Source: an uncultured Clostridia bacterium
Lineage (GTDB): Bacteria; Bacillota; Clostridia; Oscillospirales; Ruminococcaceae
Assembly (NCBI GenBank): GCA_947176675.1
Contig: CAMWRN010000058.1
Location: forward strand, 1-11,086
DNA length: 11,086 nt
Reading direction: 5' to 3'
The notes under the pieces were generated by a model. It had not been told where the DNA came from and made no database searches. It was given only the letters and a program-made list of their open reading frames with translations. Each line of letters starts with the position of its first letter. The first letter of the stretch is position 1. The position numbers were made by a program, and so were the translations under genes. Positions 5,978 to 11,086 of the stretch are shown here, piece after piece.

Positions 5978-7801
5978 ATGGATAAAATTGTGGAAACCAT
6001 AACTTCGGTCAACAGCGCGATAAACGGCGTTGTCTGGGGTATACCGATGCTCGTGCTGATAATCGCTACAGGCATCTATATGACCGTAAGGACTCACTTC
6101 TTCCAGATCACCAAGATCAAGCACTGGGCCAACGAAACATTCCTTGCCATTTTTAAGAAAAAATCGGTAACGAAAACAAAAGAAAAGAAAGCTATTTCTC
6201 AGTTCCAAGCTCTGTCTACCGCTCTTGCGGCTACTATCGGAACGGGAAACATCGCAGGCGTTGCCACGGCTATCGCGGTGGGAGGCCCCGGAGCAGTGTT
6301 CTGGATGTGGCTTTCCGCTTTTTTCGGAATGATGACAAACTATTCCGAAAACGTGCTGGGTATTTTTTTTCGCAAGAAAAACGATCACGGCGAATGGTCA
6401 GGCGGTGCAATGTACTATATCAACGAAGGTCTCAAGGACAGAAAGGGCTTTAAGCATATTGCAAAGCCTCTTGCGGTTCTATTCTCGGTTTTCTGCGTGC
6501 TGGCTTCTTTCGGTATCGGAAATATGACGCAGGTGAACTCTATTTCCAGCGCGATGAAATCAAACTTCAATATTCCGACCATTGTGACGGGAATTATTCT
6601 CGCAGTAATTGCCGCACTGGTTATCGTGGGCGGCATTAAGCGTATCGCAAGCGTTACCGAAAAGCTTGTGCCCTTCATGGCTGTGTTCTATATCGTTGGC
6701 TGTCTGATAATATTTTTCTCAAACTTCAATCAGATACCCTATGTTTTCTCCAGCATTTTCCGCAACGCCTTTAACTTCGGAGCGATCGCAGGCGGCGTAG
6801 GCGGCTACATAATCAAGCGCGCTGTTACGATGGGCTTCAAGAGAGGCGTTTTCTCCAACGAGGCGGGTCTCGGCTCGTCGGTAATGGTTCACTCCGCTTC
6901 CGATGTAAAAGAACCTGTTGTACAGGGTATGTGGGGTATTTTTGAAGTGTTCTTCGACACCATTATCGTCTGTACCCTTACATCATTTGTAATTCTTTCC
7001 AGTCCGGCAGAGTCCAAAACCTTTGACGAAGCAATGCAGAGCATTTCCACGGAAGCTCAGTATTTTGAGATACACACAACAAACGACGGCAGCGTTGTCA
7101 ACCTTATCGACGACAACGTTAACGCTCTTTACGAAGTGGCTCCCGCAGACGCGGCTGAGGGCACCTACACCGAATACGCGGCAAAAACCGTCTATGGACA
7201 AGAGCTTACCGTAAGACTTAAAAATGCGGAAAGTGTAAGCGGCGAAAGCGATTTCACCTATGCAAACGTTATGGAGATACAGGGCATTCAGGGCAAAAAC
7301 GCGGACGGAACTCTCATGACCGACGAGAATGGAAACCCGATAATAACCTCCGTTACGATCTCCGAGGTAAACGGCGTACCTCTTGTTACCTATGCGTTCA
7401 GTCTCAAGCTGGGACATATTGCGGGAAAAATCCTTGCGGTAGCTATCCTGCTGTTCGCGTTCTCAACGGTGCTGGGCTGGTCGTTCTACGGCACAAAGGC
7501 TCTGGAGTACCTTTTCGGAACAAAGGCGACTATTGTCTATAAAGTGATCTTTGTACTGTTTGTCATCGTAGGCTGTACAATGAACCTGAGCCTTGCATGG
7601 GATATCGCGGATACCCTTAACGGACTTATGGCTATCCCCAACCTTATCGGCGTGCTGCTGCTTTCGGCAACGGTGGTCAGGGTCACGGGAAACTATGTCA
7701 GAAGAAAGATCAGAAAGTCCAATCCCGACGAGGTTCCCATGCTTTCCGTCTACACCGACATTCAGGCGGAGCAGGCTGCAAAGCTTGCGGAGGAGGAATA
7801 A
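5978..7801 (+). CDS. Sodium:alanine/glycine symporter (AGCS family) with a large extra loop
   Basis: This 607-residue multi-pass membrane transporter imports alanine or glycine with Na+ (family role). The AGCS signatures are clear: TIGTGNIAGVATAIAVGGPGA (86-106) followed by FWMWLSAFFG, the WSGGAMYYI segment (140-148), GFKRGVFSNEAGLGSS (286-301), and LFAFSTVLGWSFYG (492-505). Usual AGCS proteins have about 450-500 residues; here the segment between TSFVILSS (335-342) and the LGHIAGKILAVAI helix (478-490) is expanded to roughly 130 mostly polar residues (343-469). The reading frame is unbroken and the core continues normally. The ATG follows AGGAGGAG by six bases (5965-5972 region). It lies downstream of an XRE regulator and ends just before a strong terminator. 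Confidence 0.93.
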   Translation: MDKIVETITSVNSAINGVVWGIPMLVLIIATGIYMTVRTHFFQITKIKHWANETFLAIFKKKSVTKTKEKKAISQFQALSTALAATIGTGNIAGVATAIAVGGPGAVFWMWLSAFFGMMTNYSENVLGIFFRKKNDHGEWSGGAMYYINEGLKDRKGFKHIAKPLAVLFSVFCVLASFGIGNMTQVNSISSAMKSNFNIPTIVTGIILAVIAALVIVGGIKRIASVTEKLVPFMAVFYIVGCLIIFFSNFNQIPYVFSSIFRNAFNFGAIAGGVGGYIIKRAVTMGFKRGVFSNEAGLGSSVMVHSASDVKEPVVQGMWGIFEVFFDTIIVCTLTSFVILSSPAESKTFDEAMQSISTEAQYFEIHTTNDGSVVNLIDDNVNALYEVAPADAAEGTYTEYAAKTVYGQELTVRLKNAESVSGESDFTYANVMEIQGIQGKNADGTLMTDENGNPIITSVTISEVNGVPLVTYAFSLKLGHIAGKILAVAILLFAFSTVLGWSFYGTKALEYLFGTKATIVYKVIFVLFVIVGCTMNLSLAWDIADTLNGLMAIPNLIGVLLLSATVVRVTGNYVRRKIRKSNPDEVPMLSVYTDIQAEQAAKLAEEE

Positions 7802-7829
7802 GTCTCCGAGCCGCAGAAATACTAAAAAT

Positions 7830-7862
7830 AGGAGAGAACAGCGGACGTTCTCTCCTGTTTTT
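7830..7862 (+). terminator. Intrinsic terminator of the AGCS symporter gene
   Basis: A perfect 10-bp stem (AGGAGAGAAC at 7830-7839 with GTTCTCTCCT at 7847-7856) encloses a 7-base loop and is followed by GTTTTT. It lies 28 bases after the stop codon. Confidence 0.93.
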
Positions 7863-7893
7863 ATATTTTTACAGCTGAATTTTTATTACCCAT

Positions 7894-7925
7894 CCCCGTA
7901 GCGGGGGTCTGCCATTAGTTTTTTT
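7894..7925 (+). terminator. GC hairpin with a distant T7 run
   Basis: CCCCG-TAG-CGGGG (7894-7906) is a compact stem-loop; a T7 run (7919-7925) follows 12 bases later. The gap is too long for a textbook intrinsic terminator. It might be a second, weaker stop for the symporter transcript, or part of a dispersed intergenic repeat or structured RNA. Confidence 0.3.
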
Positions 7926-7950
7926 CCGCCTGTGAAAAGTCGGGACGGTT

Positions 7951-8130
7951 TCAGAACGCCCCGTCATCGGGAAGTGAAGCCGCGATTTTTGCAGGTTCTC
8001 CCGATTTGCACTTGATAAAGGATACCAGCGGCGCGGTGAAATAATCGGTTATATGAAAATCAACCGTTGATTGAGATGATTTTACATAATACTGACAGTA
8101 AAACAGTTTTCCACAGTCTTGCAAAGCCAA
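7951..8130 (-). CDS. Possible small or decayed minus-strand reading frame
   Basis: A 59-codon frame starts at TTG (8130) and ends at TGA (7953-7951). Its C-terminal half (residues about 26-59, including DYFTAPLVSFIKCKSGEPAKI) has protein-like composition, while the N-terminal part overlaps a DnaA-box-like site and is closed upstream by TAA (8139-8137). A weak AGGTGG stands about 11 bases before the TTG. I recognise no family. It could be a real short gene, the tail of a decayed gene, or chance. Two hairpins overlap its 3' end (7944-7965 and 7966-8005), of which ATCGGGA/TCCCGAT is a 7-bp stem. Confidence 0.2.
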   Translation of the reverse strand: MALQDCGKLFYCQYYVKSSQSTVDFHITDYFTAPLVSFIKCKSGEPAKIAASLPDDGAF

Positions 8131-8220
8131 AAACGTTTAACCACCTGGTTTTTTAACCTTTTCCACCGAGTTTTCAACACTTTTTTGAGAAAAACCGGCT
8201 TTTTAACATAGTTTTCCACA
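8107..8220 (+). other. Array of DnaA-box-like 9-mers
   Basis: Six 9-mers in the same orientation fit the DnaA box TTWTNCACA perfectly or nearly: TTTTCCACA at 8107 and 8212 (9/9), TTTTCCACC at 8159, TTTTCAACA at 8171 and TTTTTAACA at 8200 (8/9 each), and TTAACCACC at 8137 (7/9). Start-to-start distances are 30, 22, 12, 29 and 12 bases, close to whole helical turns. AT-rich DNA follows (8221-8310), and the palindromes ATCAAC-C-GTTGAT (8059-8071) and TACTG-A-CAGTA (8090-8100) precede the array. This is what a DnaA-binding region looks like, but dnaA is not in the window, so origin, titration site or regulatory site cannot be told apart. Confidence 0.45.
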
Positions 8221-8329
8221 GTTATAGTATTACATATGGTATAAAAAGTCCTTCAGTTGCCTATAATAAAGGAGATAAACGCGTTGAAAAATTGTTAAAA
8301 AAATATCGGAAAGGGGGACTGTTTCCCGA

Positions 8330-8590
8330 ATGATAAAGGGAGTGAACAAAAGAGTCGTGGAAATAACCAGTACCGACCACGAGTATTTTGAAAAGGCGGT
8401 GCTGTATGTCAAGGCGGACAAAAGCAGCGCACCTGCCGAAAGACTTGGGGAGGAGGCGCGGGAATATCTGGGAAGAATAGTACCTGTAAAGAGAAAGCGA
8501 GAGATACCTCTTGTGTTCAAGCTTGCGATCGCTTCGGCAGTGCTGGTGCTTATTTTGCTGATAATTTTTCTTTCCGTCTGCGTATTTTGA
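8330..8590 (+). CDS. Small single-pass membrane protein of unknown function
   Basis: This 86-residue protein starts MIKGVNKRVVEI, continues with a soluble acidic/basic part to about residue 58 (KRKREIP) and ends in one strongly hydrophobic helix (about 61-86) with no tail beyond it. The basic KRKR before the helix suggests the N-terminal part is cytoplasmic (positive-inside rule). From memory, small clostridial proteins with an M-x-K-G-V-N-x-x-V-V-E-I start followed by EYFEKAxxxV exist as hypothetical proteins; function is unknown and I could not check this. The ATG is 12 bases after AAAGGGGG (8311-8317), a rather long spacing, and GGAAA (8308-8312) can pair with TTTCC (8322-8326) around it. 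A lone TATAAT (8262-8267) upstream has no good -35 partner. It directly follows the DnaA-box-like array. Confidence 0.75.
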   Translation: MIKGVNKRVVEITSTDHEYFEKAVLYVKADKSSAPAERLGEEAREYLGRIVPVKRKREIPLVFKLAIASAVLVLILLIIFLSVCVF

Positions 8591-8593
8591 TTA

Positions 8594-8618
8594 TGCGGTC
8601 TGCATGCAGACATACGCA
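8594..8618. repeat. Perfect 14-base palindrome in an extended stem
   Basis: GTCTGCATGCAGAC (8598-8611) is a perfect palindrome four bases after the TGA region of the small membrane protein gene. Flanking TGCG (8594-8597) and CGCA (8615-8618) can extend the pairing across a 3-base bulge. No T-run follows. Confidence 0.6.
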
Positions 8619-8679
8619 AAGGCGCAGTATCGTACGGCAACACCTGCAAAGTATGTGAAGCCGTCCGGTACTGCGCCTT
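8619..8679. repeat. Long imperfect hairpin (20-bp arms, 21-base loop)
   Basis: The arms 8619-8638 (starting AAGGCGCAGTA) and 8660-8679 (ending TACTGCGCCTT) pair over 20 positions with one G-U and one mismatch; the outer 11 bp are perfect. It abuts the previous palindrome and ends 9 bases before a consensus -35 box. GCGCCTT recurs at 8684-8690, just outside. Without a T-run it is not a normal terminator; an REP-like or miniature inverted-repeat element, or a transcript 3' end hairpin, would fit. Confidence 0.7.
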
Positions 8680-8688
8680 ATTCGCGCC

Positions 8689-8717
8689 TTGACAATAATG
8701 CCGAAAATTGCTATAAT
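8689..8717 (+). promoter_or_regulatory. Consensus sigma-A promoter for HAD phosphatase-mnmA
   Basis: TTGACA (8689-8694), a 17-base spacer, and TATAAT (8712-8717): a full match to the sigma-A/sigma-70 consensus. The start site would be near 8724, leaving a leader of about 36 bases with a ribosome site at 8745-8751. Confidence 0.92.
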
Positions 8718-8744
8718 TTAGCTATCGGCACACTTTATCCGCAA

Positions 8745-8751
8745 AGGGAGG
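8745..8751 (+). promoter_or_regulatory. Ribosome binding site deciding the HAD start
   Basis: AGGGAGG lies inside the transcript of the consensus promoter. The in-frame codon 8 bases downstream is ATA (8760); there is no in-frame ATG, GTG or TTG between the promoter and the conserved HAD motif. Confidence 0.7.
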
Positions 8752-8759
8752 TCATAACA

Positions 8760-9419
8760 ATAAACAATGTTAAAGCTATCATCTTCGACATGGACGGAAC
8801 ACTGTTGGACAGCCTTTCCGTCTGGGCAGATTCCGACCGCGAATTTATCACAGGTCTCGGCATGGACTACGATTCCAAACATTCCTTTGCAATGAAAAAA
8901 ATGCATTTCGATTCTGCCTGCGAATATCTTGTCCGTGAATTTTCTTTGTCTCTTACGCCGCAGGAAACAGGAGAAAGGATATTGCAAATAGTTGAGGATC
9001 ATTACATAAACGGAGTACCCCTCAAAGACGGCGCAAAGGAAATTCTTACTGCCGCCAAAAACGCGGGAATAAAAATGTGCGTTGCAACCTCCAACAAAAA
9101 ATCTCTTGCGGAAAGCACCCTGAAAGCTAAAGGCATCATGGACTATATGGAATTTGTAATAACATCCGACGAGGTGGGCGGCGGAAAGGAAACTCCCGAA
9201 ATTTTTCTTAAAGCTGCGGAAAGGCTTGGCACAGCTCCCGAAGAGGCCGTTGTTTTTGAGGATTCCATACACGCGGTATTGTCGGCAAAGTCGGCAGGAT
9301 TTAGGGTCGTAGGCATATACGATCCTCTTTGCCCCGAGGAATTTGCTGAAATAGAAAAAAACGCAGACAGAACAATAAAGTCCTTTAACGAGCTTCTGAA
9401 AGGGAATGATTGCAAATGA
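8760..9419 (+). CDS. HAD-superfamily hydrolase (beta-PGM/phosphoglycolate phosphatase-like), probable AUA start
   Basis: From the proposed AUA codon the protein has 219 residues, normal for subfamily IA HAD phosphatases, which remove phosphate from small phosphorylated metabolites through an aspartyl intermediate. Motif I is FDMDGTLLDS (nucleophile Asp10, acid/base Asp12), motif II TSN (Ser111), motif III Lys143 in GGKETPEIF, motif IV FEDS (Glu167, Asp168). An alpha-helical cap fills about residues 18-85. The frame stays open upstream to an ATG at 8604, but that ATG lies before the promoter and adds 52 residues translated through hairpin DNA. The out-of-frame ATG at 8767 would need a one-base insertion to give a usual start. 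The gene overlaps mnmA by ATGA, so the two are co-translated. Substrate unknown. Confidence 0.9.
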   Translation: MNNVKAIIFDMDGTLLDSLSVWADSDREFITGLGMDYDSKHSFAMKKMHFDSACEYLVREFSLSLTPQETGERILQIVEDHYINGVPLKDGAKEILTAAKNAGIKMCVATSNKKSLAESTLKAKGIMDYMEFVITSDEVGGGKETPEIFLKAAERLGTAPEEAVVFEDSIHAVLSAKSAGFRVVGIYDPLCPEEFAEIEKNADRTIKSFNELLKGNDCK

Positions 9420-10492
9420 AAAAAATTCTTGTCGGAATGAGCGGCGGCGTAGACAGCTCCGTTGCCGCTTTGCTTTTGAAACAGCAGGGATACAACGTAA
9501 GCGGCTGCACCCTGAAGCTTTTTGACGGAAACATCGAGGACAGTGCGGACACTGAGACCCGAACCTGCTGTTCTCTTTCCGACGTTGAGGACGCTCGCAG
9601 CGTCTGCTACAGGCTGGGTATTGAACACTACGTTTTCAATTTCAAGGACCTGTTCCGTACCGAGGTAATGGACAGATTCGCCGACGGCTATATAAACGGC
9701 GAGACCCCCAACCCCTGCATTTTCTGCAACCGCTATATAAAATTTGACAAAATGCTGGAGCGTGCGTTACTGCTTGGCTTTGACGGTATTGCAACAGGAC
9801 ATTACGCTAAAACCGAGCGGGACGAAAAGTTCGGGAGAACTTTGCTTATCCGTCCCGCCGACCGCAGAAAGGACCAGACCTACGTACTCTATAATATGAC
9901 TCAGTTTCAGCTTGAACGGACGGTTTTCCCACTTTGGGACAGGGATAAGGAACAGAACCGTATCCTTGCGGAGCAGCACGGTCTTGTAAATGCCCGAAAG
10001 CCCGACAGTCAGGACATATGCTTTGTCCCCGACGGCGATTACGCAAAGTTTATTTTGGAGCATACTAAAAAAGATTTCCCCGAAGGAGATTTTATTGATA
10101 CGGACGGAAATGTTATCGGCAGACACAGCGGCATTATCCGCTATACTATCGGACAGCGAAAGGGTCTGGGAGTTACGTTCGGAAAACCCGTTTACGTCTG
10201 TGGGAAGGATACCGAAAAAAACACTGTGACCCTTGGGGACAGCGAAAGCCTTATGACCCTTACCGCAACCGCCGAAGACGTTAATCTGATATCCGTCTCC
10301 GATATTTCCGAGCCTATGAGAATTACCGCGAAAACGAGGTACAATATGTCTGATGCGGCGGGTACTCTGGAGCGTGTGGGTGACAGCAGGATTAAGGTGA
10401 CCTTTGACGTTCCCCAAAGAGCCGTTACAAAGGGTCAGGCGCTTGTTGTCTACGACGGTGATATTGTTGTGGGCGGGGGAAAAATCATATAA
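9416..10492 (+). CDS. mnmA: tRNA-specific 2-thiouridylase MnmA
   Basis: This 358-residue cytosolic enzyme puts sulfur on C2 of the wobble uridine (U34) of tRNA-Lys, -Glu and -Gln, using ATP and a sulfur relay. The PP-loop SGGVDSS is at residues 9-15. The two redox cysteines of the family fit Cys104 (NPCIFCN, 99-105) and Cys202 (SQDICFV). GHYAKTE (128-134), KDQTYVLY (152-159) and YTIGQRKGLG (243-252) are further family motifs; the C-terminal beta-barrel is complete. The ATG is chosen over an in-frame TTG six bases earlier because relatives begin M(K)KxVLVGMSGG; AAGGGA lies ten bases upstream. ATG overlaps the TGA of the HAD gene. The SQDICFVPDG variant is usual for clostridial forms. Confidence 0.97.
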   Translation: MKKILVGMSGGVDSSVAALLLKQQGYNVSGCTLKLFDGNIEDSADTETRTCCSLSDVEDARSVCYRLGIEHYVFNFKDLFRTEVMDRFADGYINGETPNPCIFCNRYIKFDKMLERALLLGFDGIATGHYAKTERDEKFGRTLLIRPADRRKDQTYVLYNMTQFQLERTVFPLWDRDKEQNRILAEQHGLVNARKPDSQDICFVPDGDYAKFILEHTKKDFPEGDFIDTDGNVIGRHSGIIRYTIGQRKGLGVTFGKPVYVCGKDTEKNTVTLGDSESLMTLTATAEDVNLISVSDISEPMRITAKTRYNMSDAAGTLERVGDSRIKVTFDVPQRAVTKGQALVVYDGDIVVGGGKII

Positions 10493-10542
10493 CAAACCCG
10501 ATAAAAATATAATTATATAAAACATGAAAGGACTTGATTTTT

Positions 10543-11034
10543 ATGAAAGAGATCGCACTGGAAAACCTCAGCCTTAACCCTTGGACAAAGATTGGCAAGG
10601 ACTGGTTCCTGCTCACAAGCGGAGACGAAAACGGCTTCAACACAATGACCGTAGGCTGGGCAAACATGGGCATTATGTGGAACAAGAACGTCATTACCGC
10701 AATGGTTCGTCCCAACCGCTACACCTATGATTTCATGGAGAAAAACGATCTTTTCACCGTAAGCTTTTTCGGTGAGGAACATAAAAAGGCTCTGTCTTTT
10801 TGCGGTTCACATTCGGGACGTGACTGTGACAAGGCAAAGGAAGCCGGACTTACTCCCGAATTTATTGACGGCACAACAACGTTCAAGGAAGCAAAGCTGA
10901 CCTTTGTGTGCAGAAAAATTTATGCGCAGGACTTGGACGTTTCCCTCATTGCCGAGGACGTTCGTCCCGCAAACGGCAGCGACCCTATACACATGCAGTG
11001 TATGGGGGAGATAATTAAAGTGTACGAGAACTGA
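10543..11034 (+). CDS. Flavin reductase-like FMN-binding split-barrel protein
   Basis: This 163-residue protein fits the flavin reductase domain family, small cytosolic FMN-binding proteins that often reduce flavin or act as flavoredoxins. Family-typical stretches are NTMTVGWANMGIMWNK (33-48), VRPNRYTYDFMEKND (55-69), and FTVSFFGEE (71-79), followed by a GSHSGRDCDKAKEAGL region (88-103) that usually contacts the flavin or the dimer partner. Length is normal. The ATG at 10543 has AAAGGA ten bases upstream; a TTG at 10534 in the same frame would add three residues. It lies 50 bases after mnmA with no terminator between them, and a lone TATAAT (10508-10513) has no -35 partner, so co-transcription is possible. 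Partner and substrate cannot be deduced. Confidence 0.88.
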   Translation: MKEIALENLSLNPWTKIGKDWFLLTSGDENGFNTMTVGWANMGIMWNKNVITAMVRPNRYTYDFMEKNDLFTVSFFGEEHKKALSFCGSHSGRDCDKAKEAGLTPEFIDGTTTFKEAKLTFVCRKIYAQDLDVSLIAEDVRPANGSDPIHMQCMGEIIKVYEN

Positions 11035-11079
11035 AATGTCTTGCAGGGCAATTGGCCAAAATCAGCGGAGGAACTGTAA

Positions 11080-11086
11080 ATGAAAG
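11080..11086 (+). CDS. Start of a further gene cut by the window edge
   Basis: An ATG-AAA/G start at 11080 stands eight bases after GGAGG (11067-11071). Only two codons are visible, so nothing can be said about the product. The 45-base gap after the flavin-reductase gene has no terminator, which suggests one transcript. Confidence 0.5.

Noticed and set aside
8268..8298. Four-codon leader peptide (AAGGAG, then TTG and a quick TAA)
   Set aside because: The pattern is short enough to occur by chance and has no attenuator or codon run linked to it.
8604..8759. ATG at 8604 as the start of the HAD protein
   Set aside because: It lies inside a palindrome, upstream of the consensus promoter, and would add 52 residues translated from hairpin and promoter DNA that HAD proteins lack.
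10508..10513. Promoter for the flavin reductase gene
   Set aside because: Only a TATAAT is present; the bases 16-18 upstream show no -35 element, so co-transcription from mnmA is as likely.

Overview
The window looks like a chromosomal stretch of a low-to-mid GC Gram-positive bacterium of class Clostridia, most likely an Oscillospiraceae/Ruminococcus-type gut anaerobe. This rests on the style of the proteins (M23-LysM-G5 cell-wall hydrolase, clostridial-type MnmA with SQDICFV, DUF975-like membrane protein), strong AGGAGG-type ribosome binding sites and consensus sigma-A promoters. No species can be named from the sequence alone. There is no phage, transposase, CRISPR array, tRNA or rRNA gene.

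Left part (1-4924) is read on the minus strand. A three-gene unit runs leftward: a histidine-family phosphatase (4924-4295), a DUF975-like integral membrane protein with a GTG start (4226-3372), and an RluD/RluA-type 23S rRNA pseudouridine synthase (3430-2486) that overlaps the end of the previous gene. A 440-base AT-rich gap follows. It holds several GTTAC/GTAAC dyads, a sigma-A-like promoter and a perfect match to the WalR consensus (TGTAAC-N5-TGTAAC). It leads to a large membrane-anchored M23 peptidase with LysM and G5 domains (2026-80), a typical target class for WalRK cell-wall control.

The middle (5106-7862) turns to the plus strand. An XRE-type repressor with its own consensus promoter and candidate TTG-N4-CAA operators is followed by a sodium:alanine/glycine symporter of the AGCS family. 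The symporter carries an unusually large, about 125-residue polar insertion and ends in a perfect intrinsic terminator.

A 467-base gap (7863-8329) then contains a GC hairpin with a distant T-run, a possible 59-codon minus-strand reading frame, and six 9-mers in the same orientation that resemble DnaA boxes (two perfect TTTTCCACA). They are followed by AT-rich DNA. Together with the nearby switch from minus-strand to plus-strand genes, this is the most provocative region: a candidate replication origin or DnaA-titration/regulatory site without dnaA in view.

The right part (8330-11086) is all plus strand: an 86-residue single-pass membrane protein, two adjacent strong hairpins, a perfect TTGACA-N17-TATAAT promoter, a HAD phosphatase that seems to lack an ATG/GTG/TTG start (best candidate AUA at 8760), tRNA 2-thiouridylase MnmA overlapping it by ATGA, a flavin-reductase-like FMN-binding protein, and the first codons of another gene at the edge. 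HAD and mnmA are surely co-transcribed. The RNA-modification genes (rluD-type and mnmA), the wall hydrolase and the transporter are otherwise ordinary core-chromosome genes.
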